In this document: piece by piece, positions 31,803 to 43,818 of the stretch | How positions within the stretch are numbered: the first letter of the stretch is position 1 | Layout: the number at the start of each line of letters is the position of its first letter | Assembly (NCBI GenBank): GCA_001574975.1 | Contig: KQ965766.1 | Coordinates: forward strand, 307,082-371,081 | DNA: 64,000 nucleotides | Direction of reading: 5' to 3' | Origin: Gonapodya prolifera JEL478 | Lineage: Eukaryota; Monoblepharomycota; Monoblepharidomycetes; Monoblepharidales; Gonapodyaceae | Translations under genes and position numbers: made by a program | Notes under the pieces: generated by a model | What the model was told of the DNA's origin: nothing | Databases searched by the model: none | Seen by the model: only the letters and a program-made list of their open reading frames with translations

Positions 31803-33779
31803 TTACTCCTCCGAGTGGCCCCCACCAGCCGCCGCACCACCGGAAACCATGTTTGACGCCTTTGGTGCGTGGCGGAGCTGGAACTTGGGCGGCTTGCCCT
31901 GCAGGACGGCGTTGACTACACGAGGCAGGATGTTCTCGTTACGCTTGGCGAACCCTATGAGGTGGGGCCAGAATTAGTAGGCTATAAGCACGGGCAGCAA
32001 AGGCAGATCAAGACCGCACATTTCATGGTCGGCTTGGTCAGCTTCAGCGTCTGCGTGGCCATCAGCAACCCCAAGAACGTCGAATGTGCCGCGCCCCACT
32101 CCAGGAGGCCAATCTCCTTCTTGGGCAAGCCAAGGTAGTCGCAGTACTTGTCCTTGAGCGTGATGCGCGTGACCTGCGAGAAATACCCGTAGAATCGCTT
32201 GCGCCGCTTCTCGAGCGACTTGGGGTTGATGTCCTTTTTGGCGCCGAGTTCTGTTTTGGTGCCCAGCACGAGCCCGATCACGTCGATGATTTGGAAGGTT
32301 AGTTCGGCGGAGCCAAGGGATGAGGCTTGTAGGAGACCGTGCGCGAGGCGGATGGTAGACTCGTCGGGTTCGCAGATACTGTTTGACAGGTGACGTAAGT
32401 GAGACACGCGTAGGAACAATCCACCGAGCGCAAACTATAACTCACTGCAAGGTAACACTCCCACCAAACGCGGTACAGTAATCATAACCCCTCCTGAGGG
32501 GATTGAGGTCGTCCGGGATGCCTGAGAGGTACCCGATGTACCGCCAGAGGTGGCAGAAGTCCTCGCGCTCCTTCTCGGACACGCGGAATTTGAGCGCCAT
32601 GAGGCGTTGCAGCGGGCCGAGGGAGAAGCCGAGGATGGTGGCGATCATGTCTTCCTGGAAGGTGGCAAGAAAGTGAACGATGGGGACAAGATGAAAGACG
32701 TTCAGAACCACGAAGAGGTGTGACGCAAGCGCACGAATATAACTCACGGTGTTGATCGGAATACCCAACTCCTCCTCATTATAAATATGCGGCTTGGACT
32801 TTGCGAGTCCCCTGATCCTTTGCCTGACACTGGCATGGAGGAACCGCACGCGGACCGAGTTCTCCCACCCGGGTCGGCCGGGGAGAAGCGAGTTCTCGTT
32901 CATGCACGAGAGCACCCAGTGCGTGGTCTCGATGAGACGCTGGAAGGTTACTTTTGTGGGGTGCGAGAGGTAGCCGGTGGCCATGAGGACTTTGTTGATT
33001 TTGGGGGCGGTGACGCCTGTGGGAGGGGAAGAGAGTGGGGTGGGTTAGATCGGGCAGAGTGGGAGAGAACAGCGGGGAAGGGAAGGTCAATGGGAAGATG
33101 GACGTACCGAAAATCAGGGAGAAGTGGAGGAGGAAGAGAAGCATAGGCTCGGCGTAAAACCAGAAAAGACGCTAGAAATGTATGGATCGGGATGTCGGTC
33201 GACGTTCGAATGTAGAACCAAAAAGAAAAATACGAATACATTGCATGCATTCCATAGATAAGTGCTCCGCTCCACGTTGGATCATTCGCCTCCGGCGGAT
33301 AGACCTTGGTCAGCGCCTTGCGGCGCTTAGGCCTCGGTGTCCTCGCTCACTCCGCTCGGACTGCTTACCTGCCCACGTTTCAACCTCTGCCAATCAATCC
33401 ACGATGGAATATCATTGAGATGTGTCCAGAGCACAACCGCCGCTTGGTTGCCCCCCAACGCATGCTCCTTTAGCTTCGCAATGACGTCGTCCTTCCTAAC
33501 ATCGATCTCTGCCCCACTGTTGAGATAGTTGTCAATGAGATCGTCGCACTTGTGTCTCAGCTTCTCGAGCTCTGCGACGGGCGTACGCGGGTACTTGTTG
33601 AACATATCGGTGCCACCACCTGATTGGAACAGCTCCGCCAGCACGCCGCTGAGTGCCTCTGGGTTGATAGGGTCGACGCATGCGGAGGACGAGGACGCCT
33701 TTTGCTCGGGAGTGGGCAGGTCTGCGGGCGAGAATCCAACCATTTGTGTTGCGACTGAGTCAGAGGGAGACCGGTGCAA
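31803..33779 (-). CDS. MpaB / rubber-oxygenase-like (DUF2236) protein
   Basis: Six exons, all phases consistent, 487 residues: 33779-33369, 33171-33108, 33016-32748, 32654-32446, 32378-32020, 31954-31803. N-terminal part: LEKLRHKCDDLIDNYL, DIPSWIDWQRLKRGQRLFWF. Core of the DUF2236 family: INKVLMATGYLS, RLIETTHWVLSC, WENSVRVRFLHASVR, IPINTVSYIRAL, and EREDFCHLWRYIGYLSGIP. The family includes the ER-bound oxygenase MpaB of mycophenolic acid synthesis and latex-clearing proteins, haem-containing oxidative cleavers. His residues in VRVRFLHASVR and FCHLWRY fit the haem-site region, but I cannot confirm ligation. Hydrophobic segments near EPMLLFLLHFSLIFG may associate with membrane. Substrate unknown. 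The start at 33779 is the first Met of the open frame. Confidence 0.85.
33255..33368 (-). repeat. Introner-like repeat at the 5' end of oxygenase intron 1
   Basis: Directly after exon 1 the minus strand reads GTAAGCAGTCCGAGCGGAG, then CGAGGACACCGAGGCC, TAAGCGCCGCAAGGCGCTGA, CCGCCGGAGGCGAATGATCC. These words match, in order, the start of eIF3j intron 2 (340 downwards) and part of the 47.1-kb copy. The repeat supplies the 5' splice site of this 197-nt intron. Confidence 0.75.
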
Positions 33780-33879
33780 AAAAGTGGGTGAGCGTATGGG
33801 ACCGTCGGGATATCGGCTGGCGGCGATGCAAGCGCGTACCTGGCGAATCTAGCGAATCTAGCGAGGAGTAAGTGGAGAG

Positions 33880-35017
33880 CGAACGCGGGAGAGGCGAATG
33901 CGAGTCAGCAGAGAAATGGAGATGCCAGCGGTCGGATTCCTTTTAAGCCAGATGCCGCCAGGGTTGCGAGTCACCTCCGTCTAATGATTCGAGCGATGCT
34001 TCACCGTCCCCCAAAGCGCGCGTGAACTGGTTCGGCCGATCTGTTCCCGCGGAATCTGTCCGCAGACGCTGGATTATCAGATGATTCAACAAGTATTCAC
34101 GTTATCTATTCTTCCTGCAGGATCAATTCTCCGGAGATTGCTCACTGTCGTAGCTGGGCGAAGCGGGCTGGTGGTGAACTGACTTTCTCCTCGAGTTCCT
34201 CTTTCATTGTTGGGGCTGCCGCTGACCGGCGACCACGGAACAGATGTATCTATGTCTTTAATGTGTACTCTTCGTTGAGCGGAAAGACTGGAGGAGTATA
34301 CATCAAAGCCAACGGACTGTCGGTCGGAATATACCTGACTATGGCGGCAAACCTTGAATCTTGAGTATGCGAATTGATGCACGATACATATGAAATTAGC
34401 TGTCTCGTATTGAGAACGCACAAAGTTATTCCTTACGAAGAAACTCCGGGCGACAGTCGTCACTTCCACCGATACAAGCTCCGGTTTGTTGTGATTTTAT
34501 TCATGCCGCGAAACCTCTGATACGTTTGACAAGTAAAGTTGGTCTCCCTCCCACTTGGGCTTCAATCAACGCCCAAGGATGATTGCTCGAGTGTTCTCCG
34601 GTCCTCGAAGTCAGAACTAATTCTAGAGTACATCGATAGTGCAAACTGGCAACTGGTCAATATCGGAACCAATTGTTCGTGTCTGAGTTAGAAATTCGTC
34701 ATTTGAGCTTGCAAACGTTGTAGGTCGTAAGTTATCAACAGCTAATTGCGAAGGACATTGCACGAAAGGGGTCGGGGAAAGAGCTGGAGGCGCAGAGACC
34801 AGTCGTAAGCTCCGTGTCCACTATGTATTATTGGGGCGATCGTGAGAAGCATGATTCTGCGCGCTACAGTACATGAGATCTATTCAGCAAAATCTTTTGA
34901 ATTTTTGCAAATCTCAATCCTATTCAATGGGTTCTGTTGGACTCCGGCTGGGACGACGATGAGAAGGGTGAGTCACTGGCGAAAAGAGAATCACCCAAAC
35001 ACACCCATCCAGCGGGG
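33880..35017. other. Intergenic region upstream of kinase-Sel1 copy A
   Basis: No supported gene. A minus-strand frame at 34,086-34,469 has no recognisable feature. The sequence is moderately AT-rich. It must hold the promoter of the following kinase copy, but I recognise no motif. Confidence 0.3.
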
Positions 35018-38000
35018 ATGCTCTCTTTCACGGAGTTCTACAAATGGTTCACATCGAATCGCGACAAAAACCCACCCGATGGCTCCGCAGAACGAATGGC
35101 AGAGGCCGAGGGTTTTACGTCGGCTTTCCCCGGTGCTTGGAAGACAACTTTTGTCGTTTCAACCGTTGCGCGGACGTCCTCCTCTTTGGAGCATGTAGCC
35201 TCGGCGAGGGAGGAGCCAGATGGCTCCGATCGACCGAATGAATTGTTTTATGGAAACGGTGATGGGGCCACCACGACATCACCCTTCTTCACCTCGGTCT
35301 TCCAAGCTCCCACCGCATCGATTGACGCAAACGTCGCAGTTGCAATTCCGCTAGACGGCATTCTTTCACCAGTCGCGTCTGGTTCAGTCTCGACGCGCGC
35401 AGCAAAAGACATTCAGTGTGTTTCCAAAACTCCCGTTAACCCCATGACAGAGGCTATCGCCCATCCAGTCGACGACCTTGGGGCATCTGCTTTGCCGTCA
35501 ACAGCGCCGACTCCGTCCCATGCCGCACAAAGCGTCTCATCGTCCATTCGGAAGGAGCTTGCGAAGATCCCCGAAGCTTGGGAAATAAAAGAGGTGGATT
35601 TGAAGGTCTCACAAATGGACGCACTTGGACAAGGCGGATATGGCGCGGTTTATCGAGGGATCTGGCTCGATTACATTCCCGTTGCCGTCAAGTTCGTCAT
35701 GTTCAACGACGGATACGACAAAAAGGTGTGTGTACCTGGTCAGAAATGGCAGTCACGGTTCTTTCACGCATAACACCTCGGTTCCTACCCGTGGTCTTTT
35801 GAAGACGAAGCCACTGTCAGGTACAACTTGAATTCTGAGAACGTTGTGCCGCTCTACGGCATTCTCAAGCGTGGCAACATGTTTGCGTTCGTATCACCTG
35901 TTATGGAGAACGGTAGCTTAACTAGTTATCTCCAGCATTTCGAGTCGGACGAAGTTCAGAGAAGACAGGAGATTCTGTCCGTTGTAAGTTTTACATTCTC
36001 TGCCTCCTTTGGTAGGGGCAGCGTCGTTTTCAGAAAACTCATTCACAAAATGTATCCAGCTGCTTGATGTTGCTCATGGAATGGAGTACCTCCATAGCCA
36101 AGGCATCCTCCACGCCGATCTGAAAACGGACAACGTCCTCATAAACAACAGGAAGTGCGGTATTCTGTCGGATTTCGGGACGGCAAAGTTTTTGAGTGCA
36201 GCGACAGATTTCGAAACAGGGAATCGCTTTGGTACGTGGCGATACATGTCACCCGAACGTTTGCGAGGTGAAGGAACCATGGAAGCGGATGATGTTTACG
36301 CGTTTGGAATGATGATTTACTATATGAGCACTGTTGTGCGCGATGGTTATTCTCTTGATCTTCGTGTACGACTTGGGATCTCGCAGCTTTGGACCAGAAA
36401 GCAACCATTTGAAGACTTGCCGATGGCATTAGCGCACTTGATATGCTTTCCTCCTCACCGCCGACCTCTTCTTTCCCGAGAACATTGTTATGGACACGCG
36501 ATTTGAATTGTTGATGCGGGAGTGCTGGGATCCAGAGCCTTCTAAACGGCCAAACTTTCAGGCGATTTCAGGTGTGCTTGTTGAGTTGACGTGAGTCTTT
36601 AGTCATCAGCGCTCCACTCGTGGACTCAATTGGTAAATTCGAACAATCTTTGTGCTAGCTCTGGATTAACACGTCGGGTTGCCTCATCAGCTCCCATTGA
36701 TGATGGCATACCAGGCAACATTGAGGGGGACGCTGAATCACTCTTCCACCTGGCAGAATCGTTTCGGCTGGGGACTCAGAAATCGGTGATAGAGTCTTGG
36801 GGAGAAGCCACAGAATCCTCTTGCTTTGAAGTTTCCTGGGAACTTCGTGAGCAAAACCTTTATCGAGCATTACAGGTGTATCTTCGTGCCGCGGAACTTG
36901 GTCATGGGCGAGCTCAATACCTATTGCACTTTTTCCACAAATATGGTCTTGGGGCACTTCAGAGAGACCTTGAGCAAGCATTCCAGTGTTGCAAACGTGC
37001 TGCAGAACAGGGTATTACAGAAGCACAGCATGATCTCGGACTGTTATTTTATAACGCTCTAGGCACTGAAAAAAGGTTTTCCAGTGCTGTAGAGTGGTGG
37101 CACAAATCTGCGGAGCAGGGTAATGCTTCTGCACAATTCAACCTTGGGGTGTGCTACCACGATGGGAGTGGCGTGGAGAAGAGTCCGGAGCAGGCCGTTA
37201 CGTGGTACCGCAAGGCAGCTGACCATGGCCACGCTTCTGCACAGTTGAATCTTGGAGTGTGCTATGACGACGGGAGTGGTGTCGAGCAGCATTTGGAGGA
37301 GGCTGTTACATGGTACCAAGAGGCAGCTGAACAGGGTAATGCTGGACAATTCAATCTTGCAGTATGTTATCAGAATGGGATTGGCGTGGAGATAAACTTG
37401 CAGCTAGCTTTTTGTGGTACCACGAGGCGGCTGACCAGGGCAATGCTCATGCACAGCTCAACCTTGGGGTGCTCTACGAAAATGGGAGCGGCGTGGAAAG
37501 TGATCTTGAGCTGGCGGTTGCTTGGTACCGCAAGGCAGCTGACCAGGGCAACCCCAATGCAGAGTACAACCTTGCGGTTTGCTATGAGAATGGGACCGGC
37601 GTGGAGATAAATTTGGAGAAGGCTGTTGAATGGTATAGCAAGGCAGCTAACAAGGGTAATGCTTCCGCGCAGCTCAATCTTGGGTGGTTGTATTTCACTG
37701 GAAAGGGTTGTGGAGCAACAGATGTTTGCAAGGCAAAGTTACTATTTCAGGAGGCAGCCAAGAATGGGGAATCCGGCAGTCAATTCAACCTAGCGTATTA
37801 TTTCTTCCTCCGCGGAATTGGTGTTACTGAGCAAGATTTGGCGAAAGTGGAAGATCTTACTTGCAGGTTAGCATCCGCTGATGATGCTCCTGCCGCGGCA
37901 CTGGGCATTGCCTATGAACAGGGCTGGGTTGGCGGAGAAAAAGATGAGGTCAAAGCGGTGGAATACTACCGCAGTGATCTTTGTGGCGAGAACAAGACAC

Positions 38001-38284
38001 TTCTGGGGCGGATGTACGAGGACGGCCGCGGAGGACTGGAAATGAATCCTACCGAAGCATCGCGGCTGTATATGGAAGCTGTGGAGGAGGGCGAAGTTGT
38101 TGCCCGCGGACCTCTTGGACGCTTGTACGAGCTCGGACTCGGTGCGTTGCCCAAGGACTTGGCGAAGGCAAAGGAGCTGTACGAGTCAGCGGGGACGTGG
38201 GAGGCGCGTGAGGCGTTGGCGAAGATGAAAGAACGGTGGGGAGATGCCAAGGTCATGACAGTTCTGAGTGGGCATATGTCTTAG
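35018..38284 (+). pseudogene. TKL-like kinase with Sel1 repeats, copy A, several lesions
   Basis: Opens MLSFTEFYKWFTSNRDK, then a Ser/Thr-rich region and a kinase: ALGQGGYGAVYRGIW, VAVKFVMF, VVPLYGI..VSPVMENGSL, HADLKTDN, LSDFGTAKF, WRYMSPERL, ECWDPEPSKRPNFQAI. Sel1 repeats follow (AVTWYRKAADHGHASAQLNL type), ending at 38,284. Against the neighbouring copy I see: acceptor of intron 1 changed (CCCGTGG for CACCCAG before TCTTTTGA, about 35,800); donor of intron 3 changed (TATATGAGC for TTTGTGAGA, about 36,325); one extra T in CTTCTTTCCC (about 36,470); one T missing in the GCTTTTTGTGG tract (about 37,408). The last two shift the frame. Catalytic residues are intact, so decay is recent, or some lesions are assembly errors. 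Confidence 0.75.
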
Positions 38285-39244
38285 TATTTTTGACTTCTTA
38301 CTTGGTGATTCAGCTTGTCTTTCGATTGTTGAATGGAATGATCTTATCTTCTTAACACGTTGAGAATTTTGCTCGACTGCTCAACACGCGCTGCCCTCCG
38401 CACAGCTCGGAAACCAAGAGCTGCTCGATCTTTGATAAAGAGAATGTGGCGGTGATGATGAACATGGACAAGGCTGAGACGGAAGACGCGCAGATGGCGT
38501 GAGAACGGTTGGGGTTGGCTTCCTTGTTCGGCCAGATGCAGGACCACGATGGGCCAGAATGCTTACGATGCTAATCTTCGCAAGAACGTCGCCTGACAGT
38601 TCAGCTCAGCTGCTTGGGCACTGACTGGGATCTAGAGGGAACCATGCAGTGGAGAGTAGTGCGGTGCACCAGAGATATTTGCCCGCTTTGCACAATCACG
38701 TGACAGCGCGAGGCGAGAACTTCAGACGATGGAAAGGGTTGTTCCAGGGGCCAGAGCCATGGGAGCGTTTGGTGATTACAAAACTGTGCAGCTTAGGGAA
38801 ACCGCTGAACAATGAACTCAAACGAAGGAAAGTGTTCCTAAAGGCGCGCGCGGAGGATCGAACATCATGTAGCCAGAGGCTTCAGAGCTGTTCCTCGCGA
38901 CCCTCAGCTGAGTTGTCACCACCATCTACACTGTCCCCGAGGGCCACACTAAAACCCGCCGACGGCTCCATAACTGCATTTCAGAGCAACTTGGGCTCTG
39001 GATAGTCGACGTTGATCAACAACAACTAACTTTTACGTCGCTTGCGAGTTCTGGCCCTGAGCGACCACACCGAAACCAAGATAGCGTTGTTCTGTAATAG
39101 AATGGGGTGGCACAAACGAAGAACTGTGAGATCTGTGGAATCCTTGCAATATATATCGGTCGCGGGTCTTGGGCAAGAACTCAGAGGCACGGAGCCGGTC
39201 AAATCTTTCCTTTCAGAGAGGCTTCGCGGGAAGCACCAGCACGG
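38285..39244. other. Intergenic region between the two kinase-Sel1 copies
   Basis: Contains the dispersed repeat at about 38,644-38,860 and otherwise nothing recognisable. The 200 bp before 39,245 resemble the region before 35,018 only in short words. Confidence 0.3.
38644..38860 (+). repeat. Dispersed SINE-like repeat, copy 1
   Basis: Shares ordered words with 44,531-44,790: CATGCAGTG, CTTTGCACA, CAGCGCGAGGCGAGAAC, GGGAAAC and CAAACGAAGGAAAG. It is non-coding in all frames. The second copy lies inside an intron. Family and ends are uncertain. Confidence 0.55.
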
Positions 39245-42200
39245 ATGCTCTCCTTCGCGGAATTCTACAAATGGATCACATCAAATCGCGACGAAAACCC
39301 ACCCGATGGAACCGCAGAGCGAATGGAAGAGGCGGAGGCTTTCACGACGGCTTTCCCCGGTGCATGGAAGACAACTCGGGTAGTTTCGGCGCTCGCCGTC
39401 TTCGCATTTGGAGCATGTAGCGTCTGCAAGAGAGGGGAAGGATGGTACCGATCGACTGAATGAATTCTTGGATGGAGATGGTGGCGGGAATAACACGACA
39501 TCGGGATTCTACACCTCCGTCTTCCAAGCTCCCACCACATCGATCGATTCTAACATGGCAGCCGCAGTTTTCGAGGACAGGATTCCTTCACCAGCAGCGG
39601 CACGTTCAGTCTCTCAGCCGGTCACAGAAACGTTTGAGATTCTGTTTCCAAAATTCCCTTGAAACCCCCGACCGAGGTTGTCGCCCTTCCAAACGTCGGT
39701 GTTGGGGCATCCACTTTGCCATCAGCTGCACCAACTCCGTCTGATGCTGCGCAAAGTGTCCTATCGTCCATTGGGAAAGAGCTTGCGAAGATCCCCAAAG
39801 TATGGGACATAAAAGAGGACGGTTTGAAGGTCTCACGAGCCGACGAGCTTGGAGGAGGTGGATATGGCACGGTGTATCGAGGGATTTGGCTCGATTAAAT
39901 TCCCATTGCCGTAAAGATCGTCAAGTTCAAAAATGGATATGACGAAAAGGTGAGAACAATCCGAGGTAACACCTCTGCATGCGTTACCACTCTTGATCTA
40001 TTCTGGTCACCCAGTCTTTTGATGACGAAGCAATCGTGTGGTACAACTTGAACTCGAAGCATGTTCTCCCGCTCTATGGCATTGGCAAACGTGGCAAAAC
40101 GTTTGCGTTCATTTCACCCATTATGGAGAATGGTAGCTTAAGAAGATATCTCCAGATGTTTGATTCGGATGAAACTTTGCGAAGAAAGGCTACTCGACGT
40201 TGCTCGTGGAATGGAGTACCTTCATAGCCAAGGCATCATCCATGCCGATCTGAAATCAGACATTATCCTCATCGACAACAAGAAGAAAGGCATTTTGTCA
40301 GATTTTGGGACCGCCAAATTTTTGAGTGCAGCAGAAGATAACAAAACAGGGAATCGCGCTGGATATCTGGCGATGCATGTCTCCTGAACGTTTGCTAGGT
40401 CTGGGAACCACCAAAGCTGACGATGTTTATGCGTTTGGAATTCTCATTTATTTTGTGAGAACTGTGTCCTGCAACTTTAGCTTTACTGCTCTTTTGACGT
40501 TTATTCACGACTTTGGGATTATTTAGCTTTGGACCAAAAAGGAACCTTTCCAAGGATTACCTGTGACGATGCCATTACTGAAGGAGATATGCTATCCTTC
40601 GCGCCGCCGACCTCTTCTTCCCGAGGGCATTGTTATGTTCATGCAGCTGGATGCGTTGATGCGCGAGTGCTGGGATCCTGAACCTGCTAAACGGCCCCAA
40701 TTCCCCACGATTCCGAGGGTTCTGGCTGAGGTGACGCGAGTTGCTTTGTATCCGTGCTCGACGCGTGGACTCATATGGGATATTTGAACAACGTTTAATC
40801 TAGCTCCGAGTTATCACGTCAAGCTTGGTCAGATCCAATTGGTTATGGAATTCCAGATGTTAATTTATCGAGGGATGCTGAATCACTCTTTTGTCTTGCG
40901 GAATCCTTTCGTCTCGGGACCCATAAATCCACAATTGAGTCTCAGGGAGACGTCATGGAATCAACCAAGTTTTACGAACACAAGTAATTAAGTCAAAGTT
41001 TAATTTCCGAAACTTGTTGTGCACTCAGCACTACCCGATGCATTCTTGAAACAGCAATTTTTTATCTGGTCTTAAATCCTTGAAACGTCGCAAGCAAAAT
41101 CTTTATCGAGCGTCACAAGTGTATCTCCGTGCCGCAGAACTTGGTCATGTGCAAGCTCAATACCAATCATTTTTTTTTCCACAAGAACGGTCTTGGGGCA
41201 CTTCAAAGAGACCTTGGGCAAGCATTCCAATGTTGCCGCCGATCAGGGGATTGCAGAAACACAGCACGACCTTGGTCTCTTATTTTACAACGCCCAAGGC
41301 ACTCAAAAAGACGTTTCAAGTGCTGTAGAGTGGTGGCTCAAGTCTGCAGAGCAGGGGCATGTTGAGTCACAATGGATGTGGGGTCTTTATATGGTGGTGG
41401 CAAAGGTGTCACATAAAACTAAATGATTGCTGTAATGTGGCTGCAAAGCAGGGTCATGCGAAGTCACAATGCTATCTTGGCTGGTGCTGTGATACTGGGA
41501 GTGGTGTGGAGAAGGATTTTGAGCAGGCCACTGAATGGTATCGCATGGCAGCTGTCCAGGGCAATGCTCAAGCACAGTCAAATCTTGAGTGGTGCTACAA
41601 ACAAGGGAGTGACGTGGAGAAGAATCTGGAGGAGGCTGTTGCATGGTACCACAAGGCAGCTGACCAGGAACATACAATTGCGCAGTTGAACCTTGGAGCT
41701 TGCTATAACGATGGCAGTGGTGTGGAGAAGAATTTGGAGATGGCGGTTACATGGTACCGCAAGGCAGCTGACCAGGGGTATGCTTCTGCGCAGTTGAATC
41801 TTGGGTTCTGCTATGAGAATGGGAGTGGCGTGGAGAAGAATTTGGAGCAGGCAATTGCATGGTACCTCAAGGCAGCTGAACTGCGCAATGCTCGTGCGCA
41901 GTTCAATCTTGGGGTGTGCTATGCAAATGGGAGGGGTGTGGAGAAGAATTTGGAGCTTGCGGCTTTGTGGTTCCAAAAGGCCGCCGTCCAGGGCATTTCC
42001 GACGCGCAGAACAATCTTGGGTGGTCGTATGTCAGCGGGCAAGTTGGTAGAGCATGGGACACGGACCAGGCAAAGATACTTTTGGGCTGCCCAGAAAGGG
42101 AACACATACAATTCAACCTTGGGTACTTCTTCTTCCTTCATGGCATCAGTGATACAGAGAGATTTAGCAAAAGTCGAAGAGCTCATTTGCCGGTCAGCAT

Positions 42201-42538
42201 CATCTGATAATGCACCTGCTTGGGCACTCGCCATGGCGCACGAATATGCCTGGGGTGGCAGAACAAAGTATGATGTCAAAGCGATGGAGTTTTACCGCAG
42301 CAATCTTCGCTACATGAGCAAGACCCTTCTTGGGCGAATGTACGAAGACGGCCGCGGAGGGCTGGACAGGAACCCGACAGAATTCACGCGACTGTATCAA
42401 GAAGCTGTAGAGGATGGCGACGTCGTAGCGCTGGGGCCACTTGGACGCTTGTATGAATTCGGGCTTGGTGGGTTGGCGAAGGACATGGCGAAGGCAAAAG
42501 GAGTTTTACGAGTCAGCGGGCACGTGAGAGGCGCGTGA
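39245..42538 (+). pseudogene. TKL-like kinase with Sel1 repeats, copy B, heavily damaged
   Basis: Paralogue of copy A in the same orientation, starting MLSFAEFYKWITSNRDE. Lesions visible against copy A: a frameshift near 39,390; a stop after the PKFP segment at about 39,661; TAA at 39896-39898 (CTCGATTAA for CTCGATTAC) directly after the glycine loop GGGGYGTVYRGIW; loss of intron 2 plus about five codons at about 40,188 (TTGCGAAGAAAGG joined to CTACTCGACG); a shift near 40,360; a further one near 42,100; and shifts near 42,195 and 42,510. Kinase words remain (HADLKSDI with Ile for the catalytic-loop Asn, LSDFGTAKF, LMRECWDPEPAKRPQF), as do seven or more Sel1 repeats (AVTWYRKAADQGYASAQLNL). 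Confidence 0.8.
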
Positions 42539-42755
42539 GGCGTTGGCAAAGCTGAGAGAGTCGAGAGATGCCGCGTTTGCGATGGGTGTGAGCGATCCGC
42601 ATGCAAAGCCAACCTGAAAAAGATATATACTTCACTGAACTCCAGCTTTTAAGAAGAGTTGTTTTCGTTCAATAGGAAAAACCAAATTCGAATTCGTATG
42701 TAATTGACAATAGAAATAAGAATCACTATTTACAGGGTTGGTCGGGTATTATCGT

Positions 42756-43608
42756 TCAATTCTCGTCGTCGGCGTTCAGGCGAGCCAGCATAGCATTCGC
42801 CCGGGAGAAAAAGGGTCGTATCTCGTTCAGTTCTTGGAGCGTGATGTTGTCCAACTGAGGGTAAGAAGGCATCATTGACAGGGTCGACTTCCAGTACTTT
42901 CCCAAGAGACAGACGTAGTAAACAACCGCACCTGAAGATACTTTCCGTCCAAGACGCCAAGACCTTGCCGTGCCTTGTGTTGTCGGCGCTCTCTTATGTC
43001 TTTGAGCAGAGTACGAATTTGGTCTGGGTCCCACCCAGTACTTCGAATGTCTTCCTGGCAGCTGGCGACGCAAAGGATACATCCATGAAGCTCGTCACAA
43101 GAAAAGAAGAAGTATTTTCTCTGGATAGAGAGCTCACTTGTCCAAAAGAGCCTTCGCAACACCGAAGGTGTGAAATGGCAATAAGCTGAATTGATCATTC
43201 GCGACTTCCTCCTCGAACTTTTTTTGGAGGTTCTCTGCACCACATAGCACACATATTGAGGAGGAAAGGTGAGGTGTCGGGGTCTGCTCGCGTCACAAAG
43301 CCCAGAGCGACGAACCAGGATCCATCCACTTTGGAGGGTTGATTTGCGCCTTGCGTCGCTTGCGAAGGCTCAGCGCCAGCCATAGCGGTATATCAGCTTT
43401 TACGGGTGGTCGGAATGGACCATACGACGCCTGAAACATGACGAATCAAGGGAATCCAAGAGTTTTTCAAAAAGGTGATGGGACTCACCGAAATGAGCTT
43501 CACTTGATCCACGCGCTCCAGGGGTGTGATGGACACGAACTCGCAGCATGCGAGGAAGTCAAGCTCTGCGGGCGAGAGGTGCTGCCGGTAGGACTTTGGA
43601 AGGGCCAT
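42756..43608 (-). CDS. PSF2: GINS complex subunit Psf2
   Basis: Subunit of the GINS tetramer, which with Cdc45 and Mcm2-7 forms the replicative CMG helicase. Exon 1 (43608-43489) encodes MALPKSYRQHLSPAELDFLA; after a short intron come YGPFRPPVKADIPLWLALSL and RKRRKAQINPPKWMDPG. The next exon reads NLQKKFEEEVANDQFSLLPF and HTFGVAKALLDK, then DIRSTGWDPDQIRTLLKDIR, ERRQHKARQGLGVLDGKYLQ, and the last exon LDNITLQELNEIRPFFSRAN. All hallmark blocks of Psf2 are present in order and the length (about 190-200 residues) is usual. The stop is TGA at 42756-42758, which shows that TGA is read as stop here. The promoter is likely shared with the divergent RRM/CCHC gene, 210 bp away. Confidence 0.92.
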
Positions 43609-43818
43609 TTATGAGTGTGTCGGGTGAAATTTCGAGAGGAAGGGAAAAGAACAGCCGCCAAGTTTCCAACCCCAACAGAAACGCAGGACAGCAGTCGAGC
43701 GCCCGACGGTGCCAGACTTTGCAAAAATCAGAATCGCAAGTGACATTCAGAGACGCAGTTTCGACTTCCCCGTCGTCGAAGCCACATTCCCAATCGAGCA
43801 AACGAAACCCACCACGCA

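Noticed and set aside
34086-34469. Minus-strand frame of 127 codons upstream of kinase copy A
   Set aside because: No recognisable domain, no splice context, and composition typical of intergenic DNA.
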